DNA of 48,432 bases, taken from assembly GCF_002632725.1 (NCBI RefSeq), contig NZ_NJAI01000013.1:1-48432 (forward strand). The letters are read 5' to 3'. The first letter of the stretch is position 1, and the number at the start of each line of letters is the position of its first letter. A program made the position numbers and the translations under genes. Of this stretch, positions 24,217-34,900 are shown piece by piece. The notes under the pieces were generated by a model, which searched no databases, was not told where the DNA came from, and worked only from the letters and a program-made list of their open reading frames with translations. Origin of the DNA: Xenorhabdus hominickii (GTDB taxonomy: Bacteria; Pseudomonadota; Gammaproteobacteria; Enterobacterales; Enterobacteriaceae).

Positions 24217-25179
24217 ATGAATGATTTGATAATTAGTGACAACGTAACAAAATCGTATGACCTCACAGTCAATACACATAATGCTATCAACCCGGCGGTC
24301 AGTTATCTGCTGAGATTACGATCGACCAAAAGCCAAATAACCATGCGCTCATGTCTGAATAAAATAGCGAACATGTTCGAAGCCTTTGACCTAACGACAT
24401 TTGACTGGTCAACATTAGATAAAACGAAGGTCCAGATAGTGATCAAACGGTTAATTAACCAAAACAAAGCCCCCAATACCATCAATCTCATGTTATGTGC
24501 GATCAAAGGTGTCGCTGAAGAAGCGAGATCCAGCCGTCACATCGACAGCCATACGTATCAGGACATTAAATCGGTAAAACGGCTCAAAGGTGTCCGTGTC
24601 AGTAAAGGCAGGATGCTGGAGAAGAGTGAAATTCAAAAAATATTCCAGTACTTTGACAGTCTTAACAGTGCCATTGCTGTCCGTGATGCAGCCATGTTTG
24701 CCGTCATGGTAGGGTGCGGGTTAAGGCGTTCTGAAGTTGTAGATTTGAAATATGAGGATATTGATTTTGAAAGCTCACTTATCATTATTCACGGTAAAGG
24801 GAATAAAGAGCGTGAGAATTATATGCCTGACGAAATTAAAGAACGGTTATTGTTATGGGTGAATGAGGTACGAGGACCCCACGCAGGCTATCTGTTTAAC
24901 CGTATATTAAAAAATGATGATGTGACAGGTAACAAGCTGGGCACATCATCAATTCGTTTTATTTTTGAACGATTATTGAAAAATTTAAATAGTAATATGA
25001 AGGAATTTACACCACATGATTTAAGAAGAACCTATGCTTCATCATTACTTGAAAATGGTGAAGATATTTTCACCGTGAAAGATGCCCTGGGTCATGCCAG
25101 TGTAACGACAACCCAGCAATACGATAAACGGGGTAAAAAACGTCTTCAAGAGGCGGCTCAGCGATTAACATTCAAATAA
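24217..25179 (+). CDS. Tyrosine recombinase / integrase
   Basis: A 320-aa site-specific recombinase of the XerC/XerD and phage-integrase type. The N-terminal SAM-like core-binding domain spans about 25-115. The catalytic domain has the full set: Arg170 in GCGLRRSE, Lys in HGKGNKE (192-198), His267 and Arg270 in HDLRR, His293 in LGHAS, and nucleophile Tyr302 in TTTQQYDKRG. GTGAGG precedes the ATG. It probably integrates or excises the mobile element carrying the Tus-like gene or the AbiE pair, but no tRNA or attachment site is visible in the window. The palindrome upstream may be its regulatory or binding site. The gene is intact. Confidence 0.93.
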   Translation: MNDLIISDNVTKSYDLTVNTHNAINPAVSYLLRLRSTKSQITMRSCLNKIANMFEAFDLTTFDWSTLDKTKVQIVIKRLINQNKAPNTINLMLCAIKGVAEEARSSRHIDSHTYQDIKSVKRLKGVRVSKGRMLEKSEIQKIFQYFDSLNSAIAVRDAAMFAVMVGCGLRRSEVVDLKYEDIDFESSLIIIHGKGNKERENYMPDEIKERLLLWVNEVRGPHAGYLFNRILKNDDVTGNKLGTSSIRFIFERLLKNLNSNMKEFTPHDLRRTYASSLLENGEDIFTVKDALGHASVTTTQQYDKRGKKRLQEAAQRLTFK

Positions 25180-25358
25180 GAAAAAGATGAAAAAGTGATA
25201 ATGAGGGTTAAATTGTAACAATATGAAGTTATTATTGGTTTTTACTATACAGGATCTTTAGCAATAAAGGGCTGAAAAAATCTGACCTGATAACGGCTTA
25301 AAACGATTAGCTAACTTGGAGTTCTTAGAGAGCATAAAAATGATTACAGGTTTAATCG

Positions 25359-26285
25359 TTACATTTTGAATGGAACGGTACGGGTTCCCGGTGAGTACAA
25401 TCCTTTTTGCACAGTCGTTAGTAATTCTTTTAGGATCGTTGTGAGATAGTGTAAAAAAGGATCCTGCCCGATAGTTCTGTTGTAAACGGGCGCGGGAATA
25501 AATCGTTTCATTTCAGTCTGGAAGTTACCGGAAGCAATAAGGTTGTCGATAGAGTCCAGTCGTGCCTGAACGAGTTTGTAAAAATCAGTAATACGATAAT
25601 CTGATAATTTGCTCTTGATTAGGTCTAAATCGGGCTCAACATCTTGCTGTTTCAGCCACACCAAATCCCACATATCGCGATGGCGAATGTGAGATGTTGT
25701 CACCGGGAACGAAATCAACTTATCCGCCATGATTTCAGCCAGTGTCTCGACCGATACGATGGTTTCGGAGTAGCCATCAGGCAGCACGGAGTAATTCCGC
25801 TTTAATGGACGTGCATCTCTTGTATACGCCGGGACGTTGGCGATCTCAATTTTGATGCGTTGCTTTGGTAAATCTTTCCTTTCCGGGGCTGTTGTGACGG
25901 AGATTTGCCATTTATCGATTTTCACATCGGCATACTCCGGCTCCTTTCGAAGCTCATTGGGTTCCTTCACCGTGACTTCAATCCCATAACGCGCCCCCAG
26001 GTAACTTTCCACGCTCACCTTAATCCTGCTCATGTCCGCTGAACAAAAGTCACGGCCGCCAGCAAAATCTAGATCTTCGCTGAATCGGTTGGAACTGTAG
26101 CAGAGTCTTAACGATGTGCCGCCCTGAAAGGTCATTTCCCTGAGCAAACCGTCTTTAGCGAGGCAAAACAGAATGTCATAGTGCAGCAGCTCTTTCTCCA
26201 CGACAGGCCTGATATTGGCAAGCCCATCTTGGGTAATGACCTCATCGACAAGGGCGTTAAAATTGACGTATTCAGGCATGCGCAA
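25359..26285 (-). CDS. abiEii: AbiEii/AbiGii-type nucleotidyltransferase toxin
   Basis: A 308-aa protein of the AbiEii family (DUF1814-type nucleotidyltransferase), the toxin half of the AbiE system. The diagnostic motif is intact: FQGGTSLRLCY at 53-63 followed by SEDLDF at 69-74, giving the metal-binding Asp residues. Toxins of this family use nucleotides to modify tRNA or related targets and stop growth, often limiting phage infection. The start overlaps the end of the upstream antitoxin gene by 14 bp, the classic AbiE arrangement that couples translation. It lies between an integrase and a Tn3 transposon, a typical defence-gene location. Confidence 0.92.
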   Translation of the reverse strand: MRMPEYVNFNALVDEVITQDGLANIRPVVEKELLHYDILFCLAKDGLLREMTFQGGTSLRLCYSSNRFSEDLDFAGGRDFCSADMSRIKVSVESYLGARYGIEVTVKEPNELRKEPEYADVKIDKWQISVTTAPERKDLPKQRIKIEIANVPAYTRDARPLKRNYSVLPDGYSETIVSVETLAEIMADKLISFPVTTSHIRHRDMWDLVWLKQQDVEPDLDLIKSKLSDYRITDFYKLVQARLDSIDNLIASGNFQTEMKRFIPAPVYNRTIGQDPFLHYLTTILKELLTTVQKGLYSPGTRTVPFKM

Positions 26286-26805
26286 ATTCCTCCATTTGAA
26301 CCAGGTGCATGTTTCTCCCCACTCTTTTCAAGTCACGAAGAGCGGTTTCTTTTCTTGCGATGCGCAGTGGTCCCCGGTTTTCCAATGTTTCTTTCAGAAT
26401 TTCGCTTGGCTCCCTGCTGGTGTGGGTGATCTCAATAACGCCCCACGGCGTTTCAAATTCTCCCGATCTGCCAGTAGACATAATCGTCAGTCGGTCGATG
26501 GGAATTTGTGAAATCAGGCCATACTGAGACAACGCCGATTCCAGGCTGACGTAATTGTATTCGCCACGACGGATATTTGTTGAAATTGTCTCCAGCGGAT
26601 AAGACCCCAGACCATCCCGCGCATACGCATAAACACCTTTGGTGATACGGACTAACAATCCGGCATTGATGAGGCGATCAATAGATTTTTGCAGTGTCCG
26701 AGGGGAGTCATCAGCAAAGATAACTTCCAAATCCCGCAAAAGGAAAATACGTTTTCCCATTTTGCTGAACTTGTCTAATGTGTTAATTGCTGTAATCCTA
26801 TCCAT
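26272..26805 (-). CDS. abiEi: AbiEi-type antitoxin / transcriptional repressor
   Basis: A 177-aa AbiEi-type antitoxin. The N-terminal half is a winged-helix DNA-binding domain (TLQKSIDRLINAGLLVRITKGVYAY, about 36-60), followed by the antitoxin domain (NYVSLESALSQYGL, about 84-97; TIMSTGRSGEFETPWG further on). Proteins of this family repress their own operon and neutralise the AbiEii enzyme without stable complex formation (type IV TA). First gene of the operon; its coding end overlaps the toxin start by 14 bp. Candidate operators lie just upstream. Confidence 0.9.
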   Translation of the reverse strand: MDRITAINTLDKFSKMGKRIFLLRDLEVIFADDSPRTLQKSIDRLINAGLLVRITKGVYAYARDGLGSYPLETISTNIRRGEYNYVSLESALSQYGLISQIPIDRLTIMSTGRSGEFETPWGVIEITHTSREPSEILKETLENRGPLRIARKETALRDLKRVGRNMHLVQMEEFAHA

Positions 26806-26840
26806 TCCATTATCTCCACAGCTATACCCTTGATATGTTT

Positions 26841-26917
26841 TTTTGTGTATAGATAGTTATCATACCAATTATATATCCACATATAAACCCCCTTTATGGG
26901 TGTTTTGTGTAAAGATA
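26841..26917 (-). promoter_or_regulatory. Candidate AbiEi operator repeats
   Basis: TTTTGTGTATAGATA (26841-26855) and TTTTGTGTAAAGATA (26903-26917) are direct repeats differing at one base, 62 bp apart, in the AT-rich DNA just upstream of abiEi. AbiEi proteins bind repeats in their promoter, though the characterised sites are inverted rather than direct, so the role is uncertain. Confidence 0.4.
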
Positions 26918-26945
26918 TAATAATAAGGGGAACGCGGCAGGATTA

Positions 26946-26983
26946 GGGGTCTGAAGCCCAACCGTACGAAAACGTACGCTAAG
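26946..26983. repeat. Tn3-family 38-bp terminal inverted repeat
   Basis: A 38-bp sequence beginning GGGGTCTGAAGCCCAAC and ending TACGCTAAG closely follows the Tn3 terminal repeat (GGGGTCTGACG...GTTAAG). It lies 49 bp beyond the tnpA stop and marks the transposase-side end of the element. No second copy is found near tnpR or further right, so the other end is missing or diverged. Confidence 0.8.
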
Positions 26984-27031
26984 TATGTTTTTTAACCAAA
27001 CCAGTACTTTCGCTGCCATGACAAAAGATAA

Positions 27032-30000
27032 TTATAAAGGCCATTCATCGCTCTCTTCCGCTTGCTTAAGTGGCCTTAGCTGTCCTTTTGTTACCTGTTC
27101 TGCCAGCGTGAATGTATAGTGACCCAGCATATTGATATGCGCATGGCGCAGTGGTGACAGCCGGGACTCATCATCTTCATTAATGGCTTCGCCCTCATCC
27201 CGCAAATGTTCCAGTGCTGCCTGCATATACATGGTATTCCAGAGCACGACGGCATTGGTCACCAGCCCCAGAGCGCCCAGTTGCTCCTCTTGCCCATCCT
27301 GATAGCGCTTTCTGATCTCGCCTTTCTGCCCGTGACAAATGGCTCTGGCGACAGCATGCCTGCTTTCTCCCCGGTTAAGCTGGGTCAGGATGCGACGTCG
27401 ATAATCTTCATCATCAATATAATTCAGCAGGTATAGTGTCTTATTTATTTTCCCGGCTTCGATAATGGCCTGTGTTAATCCTGAAGGGCGATCGCTGCTC
27501 AGCAACGAACGAATCAAAACTGACACACGAATTGTCCCCAACGTCAGGGAACCGGCCATGCGCATCATGTCATCCCAGTGCTGCTCTATCTTCCGGGCAT
27601 TCGCAGCATTACGGGCGATATCATTCAGCACGCCATAATCTGCATCTTTATCCACACGCCAGAATACAGAGGCTCCCGCATCAGCCAGACGGGGAGAAAA
27701 CTGATAGCCCAGCAACCAGAAAAGACCGAAGATCAGATCACTGAAACCGGCCGTATCTGTCATTATCTCAGTCGGATTTAGTCCGGTTTGCTGCTCCAGT
27801 AGCCCTTCCAGTACAAATATGGAATCCCTTAGCGTGCCTGGAACGACAACGCCATGAAATCCGGAGTACTGATCTGAAATGAAGTTGTACCAGGTGATCC
27901 CACGGCTGGAACCAAAATATTTTCGATTGGGGCCTGCATGTAGCGTTCGTACCGGGGCAATAAATCGCATGCCGTCAGCAGAGGCAACCTCACCACCGCC
28001 CCATTTCTGAGCCAGAGGCAGGGTAGACTGATAATCAACCAGCCTGGCGTTTGCCTTTACCAGCGTTTCTGCCCTGAGATAATTTTGTTTGGTCCAACTC
28101 AGGCGATAACGGGTCAGCGCCGGAATATTGGGTCGAATAAAGGGCTCCATACCAATATTACAGGCTTCAGCCAGCAATACCGCACAGATACTGACGGTCA
28201 GGTCATCCATACGCGCACCCACTTCGCTTGCATGGGTAAATTCATCTGCAAACCCTGTATGCGCGTTAATTTCAAGAAGGAGTTCAGTCAGATCGACAAC
28301 TGGCAGCAGGTCAGATATACGCTTCGAGAGTAACTTCAGCGTTGGTGGCTCATCCAGTCCGTTCAGATGAGCAATGGTCAGCTTCGTGCGTTTACCAGTG
28401 AAATCCAGCGAAACAGCCTGATTATCGGCAAAATTTTTAGCGACCTGCCGATACACAGCGTCAAGCTGCCGGGTCAGCGCATTGACGGCCTCTCCGGCGT
28501 TGAGGGGATGCCCAAGGGAGCGATATACCTGCACTCTGTTGGTATGCCAGTCCTGACCCTGGAGAAGTTTAGCCCTCGGATCTCCCCAGCGCTCGCTCCG
28601 TGCGACATAAATATCCCGACGTCGAAGACTATCCTGTAACTTATTCATCACACAAAGGGTATAGCCTTGTCGGGATAAATGACCGTCTTTACCATAGCAA
28701 AGTCGTTTCCAGGGGCCGGTAATTATCGCCATTGGCGCATCATCAATATGTTGCCCACGGGTTGACCGGATCGCCGCAAGGTAGCGTATAGCCTCCAGCG
28801 TTGTTTCACCTGCCGGAGCGGCGCTGAATTCAATATTTTCCAGCAAACAGGGAAGAAAGCGGCGGACTCTCCCATACTGTTCCACCATTTCATCGTGAAA
28901 GCTGGTGTCAGAAGGTCGGGCGATGGCGTTTATAAATGCGATGGTATCGGCCAGCCTGGCTGGAGGAAATTTCCTGAATATCGTCGAACGGAGCAATTCA
29001 CTATCAACATTTTCATCCAGGAGCACCGAGCAGATCTGTGCCAGCTCTAATGCCGACTTATCAAGGTCTTTCAGTGTCCGCAGTCGTTTTTTCTGCCCAA
29101 TTTTTTTCGCCTCCCGGCCGATATCAGCGATAACCCCATCCAGAACATCCAGCGCGTCATCCAGTGCCGATATTTCGCAGGAGCGGACAAAGGCAACCAG
29201 CATCGCTGTTCGTCTTGCGGCGGCATCCGGGCTATTTTGTACACTGAAATCATATCAGCATACCGGGCAAGTGCATTGAAACGCACTGGAGGAATACCGC
29301 TGAAGTCGAGATCCTGCATGCCAAATGCTTTCAGTTTCAGGTAGCGCGAAACGGCCTGATTAAATGCTGGGCCGCTGATGGAAACCGGACCTTTTCTTAA
29401 CTGATCAAAACGTGAGGTGCGTACTCCTTCAGGCACCTGTAACAGTTCTTCAAGTAATGAGCACTGTTCGCCTGATGCCAGCCCGGACAGCCGTGACCAG
29501 AGCCTGTCTGCTGATTTTTCACGTATTTCGGATATCAGACGGGTCAGCGTGGTGACGCCCGGTAACAGTATTTTATTTTGCAGAAGCCAGCTGGTAGCCA
29601 GATCGAAAAGCAGACCCGGTCGTTCGTTGCTGAGCCAGCTGCGGGTGAACAGTAATCGGCTCAATCTGAAAGTCCACGGCCAAGAAAAATCACGATAGCC
29701 ATACTGACGGTGGATCAGAGCCTGATGTTCACGCAGCGTGGTTTCTCTTCTGGAGTAGTCGGACAGAACATTCGTATCGGATATACCCAGCTGTCGGGCA
29801 ACAAACCACAATACGTTGGTTGGGATCGCTGACAAGTCATGAGGCCATGAGCCAAGAAATCGAACGCTGCCAATCAGCAATGCCACCGCCAGACGGTTTG
29901 CCCTTCCGCGCCGATGGTTAATGAAATCCATATCCACTTCGTCCAGCAGAAAGAAACGAGCAAGCTGAATGCCATTAGGCTCACCAGAGAACTGACCATA

Positions 30001-30039
30001 ACTTGCACGTTGTTCCGTGTTTAAAAAATCTGCTGGCAA
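27032..30039 (-). pseudogene. tnpA: Tn3-family transposase TnpA, full length but frameshifted
   Basis: Two overlapping minus-strand frames make up one transposase of about 1000 aa. The N-terminal part (30039 to about 29240) starts MPADFLNTEQRASYGQF and includes the DUF4158-type region. The C-terminal part (about 29230 to 27032) starts in PDAAARRTAMLVAF and holds the DDE core: MTDTAGFSDLIFG with a catalytic Asp, and the end HINMLGHYTFTL. The frame changes once, somewhere in 29222-29262, by one base. TnpA acts at the 38-bp ends. The terminal repeat on this side and an intact tnpR are present, so the element is recently disabled. Confidence 0.9.
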
Positions 30040-30088
30040 ATGTGCCTCCCTAGCTACGGATCACATACGAATACATAAAAATAAGATG

Positions 30089-30649
30089 TTAATCAGGCTG
30101 TTTCAGATATTGATACAGCGTTTCACGACTAATACCAAACTCGCGAGCAAGCTGAGCTTTTTTCTCACCATCCATTGCTCGCCGTCGAACTTCAATTTGT
30201 TGTTCTGAGGACAGTGATTTTTTCCGTCCACGATAAGCTCCACGCAGCCTGGCTAAAGCGATCCCTTCACGCTGACGTTCATGGATTAAAGAACGTTCGA
30301 ACTCGGCAAAAGCCCCCATCACTGAGAGCATCAGGTTTGCCATGGGTGAATCTTCGCCAGTGAATGTCAGGCATTCTTTAACAAACTCGATACGCACTCC
30401 CTTATGGGTAAGCTTTTGTACCAAACGGCGCAAATCATCCAGGTTACGAGCCAGCCTGTCCATACTATGAACTACCACGATGTCTCCATCACGCACGAAT
30501 GACAATAGTGAATCCAGCTCTGGCCGCTGAGTATCTTTACCCGATGCTTTATCGACGAAGACTTTGTCCACCTGAGTCTGATCCAGTTGTCGTTCTGGGT
30601 TCTGGTCAAAGCTACTTACCCGTATATAGCCAATACGTTGACCTTTCAT
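30089..30649 (-). CDS. tnpR: Tn3-family serine resolvase TnpR
   Basis: A 186-aa serine recombinase that resolves transposition cointegrates at res. The N-terminal catalytic domain starts MKGQRIGYIRVSSFDQ with the nucleophile Ser12, followed by DKASGKDTQRPEL, the DRLARNLDDL helix and GAFAEFERSLIHERQREG; the C-terminal helix-turn-helix is AREFGISRETLYQYL. The length is normal and no break is seen. It sits 49 bp upstream of tnpA, on the same strand, the Tn21-like collinear order. Its own promoter and res site should be in 30650-30780. Confidence 0.93.
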   Translation of the reverse strand: MKGQRIGYIRVSSFDQNPERQLDQTQVDKVFVDKASGKDTQRPELDSLLSFVRDGDIVVVHSMDRLARNLDDLRRLVQKLTHKGVRIEFVKECLTFTGEDSPMANLMLSVMGAFAEFERSLIHERQREGIALARLRGAYRGRKKSLSSEQQIEVRRRAMDGEKKAQLAREFGISRETLYQYLKQPD

Positions 30650-30804
30650 ACTCCTCCAATACTGAATGTGTCAGAAAAGAATCTATGACCTTTAATTGCC
30701 TGTGTCAATAAATGTGCATAGAGACTTTACTCTGACACTTTTTCATTATCAGGCCTGACGTCAGGTTAGGGTATACCTTTATGGATACCGATCATCGCTA
30801 TCCA
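30650..30804. promoter_or_regulatory. Presumed res site and tnpR promoter region
   Basis: The DNA upstream of tnpR contains several TGTCA-type half sites (TGTGTCAGAAAAG near 30667, TGTGTCAATAAATG near 30702, CTGACACTTT near 30731), as expected of a res region with resolvase sites. The exact subsites cannot be set by eye. The gap to 30804 holds nothing else. Confidence 0.45.
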
Positions 30805-31383
30805 CTACAGCCCGATCACGATGGATTCCAGTTCCGGTGAATCAAGGTTGAGTCTGCTTAATTGGCGGTTCACCTTTGGACGGTTGAATCTGACGGCATC
30901 AAGTGCCTCAATCAAGGGACGGATCTCTCCGACCGTGGTCGTTTCATCAGCATGAATAATCGCGTTGAGCAATGCTAGTGTTTTAGTCGTTTCATCGGCT
31001 AATGTCGCCCCGGGCATTCGGTTTCCGGCCAAACAAAAAGGTGACTTCAGGTTAGCGTTTTCGAAAACAGTTTCAATACGGATATCGTGAAACCAGTGCT
31101 CGAAAAAGTTGTACTCGTAGGTAAAACGGTCACCAGCATCAAATCCAAAGTCATCCAGCGCGATTTTGTAAGGATTATCAGAAAATGCAATCCCGCCGGA
31201 GTAGGAAATGCCGTAATCTTTAGCATAAATACGGAATTGGTGAAGGTGATCATCCTGCCATCCCTGCGCGATCTGAATAATATAATGAAAAGCGGCTAAA
31301 GATGTCTCGCCTGATAGTCTGAATCGGCGCCAGACCATTGGGCTAATACCCCGAAGGGCGATTTTAACGACATAAATTTTCAT
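30805..31383 (-). CDS. Plasmid pRiA4b ORF-3-like protein
   Basis: A 192-aa protein from ATG 31383 (MKIYVVKIALRGISP), matching the pRiA4b ORF-3 family (PF07929): MVWRRFRL with the Trp-Arg-Arg start, GWQDDHLHQFRI, an acidic YEYNFFEHW-like segment, and AGNRMPG. The family is common on plasmids and among transposon-associated genes; its biochemical role is unknown. An in-frame GTG at 31410 would add nine residues, but the ATG aligns better with the family start. About 60 bp upstream lies a TGCCCCACA end like those of the MITE and ISKra4-like remnants, so this gene may have been carried by such an element. Confidence 0.75.
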   Translation of the reverse strand: MKIYVVKIALRGISPMVWRRFRLSGETSLAAFHYIIQIAQGWQDDHLHQFRIYAKDYGISYSGGIAFSDNPYKIALDDFGFDAGDRFTYEYNFFEHWFHDIRIETVFENANLKSPFCLAGNRMPGATLADETTKTLALLNAIIHADETTTVGEIRPLIEALDAVRFNRPKVNRQLSRLNLDSPELESIVIGL

Positions 31384-31443
31384 GGTGAAATATCGGACTA
31401 ATAAGTGCACTTAACTGTTCATTCTATCGCCGGTTTAACACCG

Positions 31444-31467
31444 TGCCCCACAGTTTTTTATGGTCTC
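31444..31467. repeat. TGCCCCACA-type element end
   Basis: TGCCCCACAGTTTTTTATG at 31444 resembles the MITE end TGCCCCACACTTTTTTACG at 2240-2258. The partner end is not evident to the left, so this is a single remnant end beside the pRiA4b ORF-3-like gene. Confidence 0.5.
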
Positions 31468-31915
31468 CTCTTAATTTATGAGATTAGTTTATTTAAAGGT
31501 TTGTTTTATTATTGAAGATAGGTTTTATAATTTTAGATGATTATTTTTACTCTTAATTTAACTCATACTAATAACATCGGATAATAAAGATTTAAAATTG
31601 AAACCATTAATTAGCTAAAATTGAAAGCTAGCTATGCGTCACATAAATATCTTCTTTAACTGATGAAAAAAGTTTGAAATCGCATTAATGTTATTAATTG
31701 TGTAGCTTAAATGTCACATTCAATTGATTTTTGTAAAGTAGATAAATCTTTTTCTACTTAGTTTCAGGTATTTATCATTTAAAAAATAAGTTTATAGGAG
31801 GATGTATTCATTCTCATGGGGATTATTTTTTCGGGATTTTCCGCCGAATTATTTATACGGTTATTGAGTATTTATTGTGATAACGAAAATAGTTATTTAG
31901 AGAGATAAAATCCAA
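31468..31915. promoter_or_regulatory. AT-rich leader of the five-gene operon
   Basis: About 450 bp of strongly AT-rich DNA before the 1482-aa gene. No open frame of note and no clear sigma70 pair. TTTATAC near 31852 is a loose -10 candidate. Just before the start lies AGAGAGAT (31898-31905), a plausible ribosome site. The long, AT-rich leader suits H-NS-type silencing of acquired genes, but this is inference. Confidence 0.35.
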
Positions 31916-34900
31916 ATGAAAACGCATATTCTACATTTTGACCTAGCTCAAAGCCATTTACGTACCCAATCCAGTCAATTAAACCTTTGGGTTGGTGAAT
32001 ATAATATACCGTTGCAAGAACATGATGAGTCAAGTTTAGCCAGAGCAGCTGGAGAAAATCCTGCAATAGATATGGTTCTGCGTTACGGTTCACACAATAT
32101 TAGCCATTTCGCGGAGGTACCTGAACACTATTTTTTACCTCATCACGTTACGCTAATTAAAGTGGTTGGTGATAAATCCGGGCCTTATCGTTCTTCATTA
32201 CCGGTTCTTTATCATCTTTCTTATCATATTCCTAATGCTCATTTACGTCGTTATGCTAAACGTAATATAGAAAAACTCGCAGTAAATAATGTGGGTATAG
32301 CTTTACCTGGCAAACTCAGTGCTTTTGGTGTTAATAGTCAACATTTGGCGCTAAATTCTATTCATTGCAGTGATCTGTTGATTGCAGCTAATGAAGTAAA
32401 AACGCCGTGGGATGTTGCCTGTTCTATTGTGTTTTCCCATCCGGAATTGGCTAACAGTCAGGCCTATTCGGCATCAATTGTCATGAATGCACATATTGCC
32501 CCACCGGAGGCAATAGACCCGTTGCAATATAACCGAGTTTATGAACTGGCTATATCGATATCGAGTCAAGGGCCAGCAACGGAAACTGGGGGGTTTGCCA
32601 CTTATGGGCAATTGGTTGCCCCTGATGGCAGCGAAATGTTCTACGAGTTTGATTGGGTCGGTCAAGATGGGCAGGTGATTTTTCCCGCTGGTGATCCGGT
32701 GATGCAATATAATTTATCAGATGAAACAGAGGGAGGATCAGGTTCACCTGCGTCCAATGCGTTGAGAACTTCGCGTGATGATGGTCGCCTGCAAAATCAT
32801 AATTGGAGTGTCAGCCAAAGTGCGTCTCTGGACGTTGCCGAATTCAAAGATCAGGCAGCAGCATTGGCTCTTAAGCGGGACACCAGCCAAATCTGGACTG
32901 CCACCAACCGTACTCCTAATCACGGTATGGATGTGTATGCCAACAGCATCCGTTACGATAGCAGCCAAAACCATTTTTCCATTGACTTTAAGAACAAATA
33001 TTTACGTCAGCTAGGTGTCTATATTCAATTTTTTAAAGACACGAAGATGGAACAGCCGATCGATAATCCAAAGGTTGACGGTAATTGGCCATTTTATTTC
33101 CCTCAAGAGTTGGCCGCGTTATTCGAAACGCCATCACAAAAGGCCCTGGGCGTATTGGCTAATGTCAATACGATCATGGGGATCCCGATGCCCACTGATC
33201 CCACTAAATTTGGCTTGCCCTGGCCGGCTGAAGCCCAGGCAGCTAAATTCTTGTTTGGTGGCCTGGGAACCTCCCGTTGGGAGAACCCGATTGTTTGGCC
33301 GGGTGTGATTTTGACCGGTATGTTCCAATACGGTATTCCGGCTCTGATGATGTTAGCTGGAGCCATGGTAACTAACAGCCAGTGGTATAAAGATTTTATT
33401 TCTAATAAGGACAACGTTGCCATACTGGCCGGTATTGCTTTCCCATTGATTGGTGGTGGTGCCGCTGTCGGTTCAGCGTTATTCAATACTAAAAAGGTGC
33501 TAACCAGTTTAGCCAGCATTGCCATTGGTATTCTGGCTAAAAAAGGGATGGAAGCGTTAGCGACTTATGTTACAGCCCAAGTAGCAGCCAGTGCGGCTGC
33601 GCAGGCGGTTCCGGTGGTTGGTTGGGCGTTCCGGCTAGCTGCAATTGCGCTGGATGTGGCACAGATCGCTGTAACTACAGGTGAATTACTTTCCTCGCCC
33701 GCCACATTGGAAGTGGATATCAAGCGTCAGATGACACTGGCTTTTACTCTGCATCCTGATCCTGCTCATGGTGAAGCGGGCCGTCCGGAAACCGCAATCT
33801 GGCCGCCGGTGGCAGTACAGTGCCAGGTGACCGTTGAATATACCAACGGCACCTACTATACCCAGACTATTCCATTACCCACGACAGGTTCCAATACACC
33901 ACTATCTTTTAATTTCAATTCGGTTGGCTGGGGTGGAACACTCAAAATCAAGGCTAATGTCTATTCAGCCACTGGCTGGTTAGCGGGGAGCTACACCAGT
34001 GATCTGCTGAATGCGCAGCCAGACGACCCTAATGAAGGCATCATGCGCGTCAGCGGTAATATAAAAGAGATGTTGGTGCCGCTGACTCAGGTGACTCAAT
34101 ACGAATATTGGGAACAGTTGTCTTACGATAGAGATAAAAAAGAGTACCAGTGGATTGAAGGCAGCGTGCCGTTGGAAACCCAGTCTTCACTCAATTGCAG
34201 CAATGTGGGCAAGAACATCTGTAAACTGGTCAATATGACAATATTGGATTCGGATTATCAGGTTGGTTATTGCTATCAAGCTTCCGGTCAGGATATCCCA
34301 CTAGAAGATCCATTAAGTCCGCCAAATAGCGGCCAGATGTATGTGTTGCAAAACATTTCCACTCTGAGCAACGACACGTTGAATGAACGTCTGAAATTAT
34401 CCGAGGTGGGTTTCAAAGTACAACCGCTGATCAGTTATAACAGTTTCGGCGCTGGACCGGACGAAAAAACCATCACGCCTTATAACTTTATTATTGATTC
34501 ACGGTTTGGTGAATATCACTTACGTCGGGTGGACCTGCGTGATGGCAGCCATAATTTTGGTTTGACGGATAATCCGCTTTCGTGGGGGACTTTTACCATT
34601 CCATATCTTGATGCGATGGTGGTTCACCCGAGCGGCTATGTCATTGCTGTCAGTTGGCAATATAGCAAGATGCAGATCCTGGCGTTGGGTGATCAGGGCT
34701 ATCCGGATGATCAGGCTCCAGCGGCACAGATTGTCTCTGGAGAAGGGATTCGGCAAGGGCTAACCCATGGGCCAATTGCCCTGACCGTAACGCCAGATGG
34801 CCGCATACTATTATTGGAGACAATCAATACCCGTATTCAGGCGTTTGATACTAAAGGGAACTCATTCCCGAGTTTTGCGGGTGCAACACTGTTTCAACTT

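Noticed and set aside
28085..28639. Plus-strand frames inside the Tn3 tnpA
   Set aside because: They lie opposite a well-supported transposase and show no family features.
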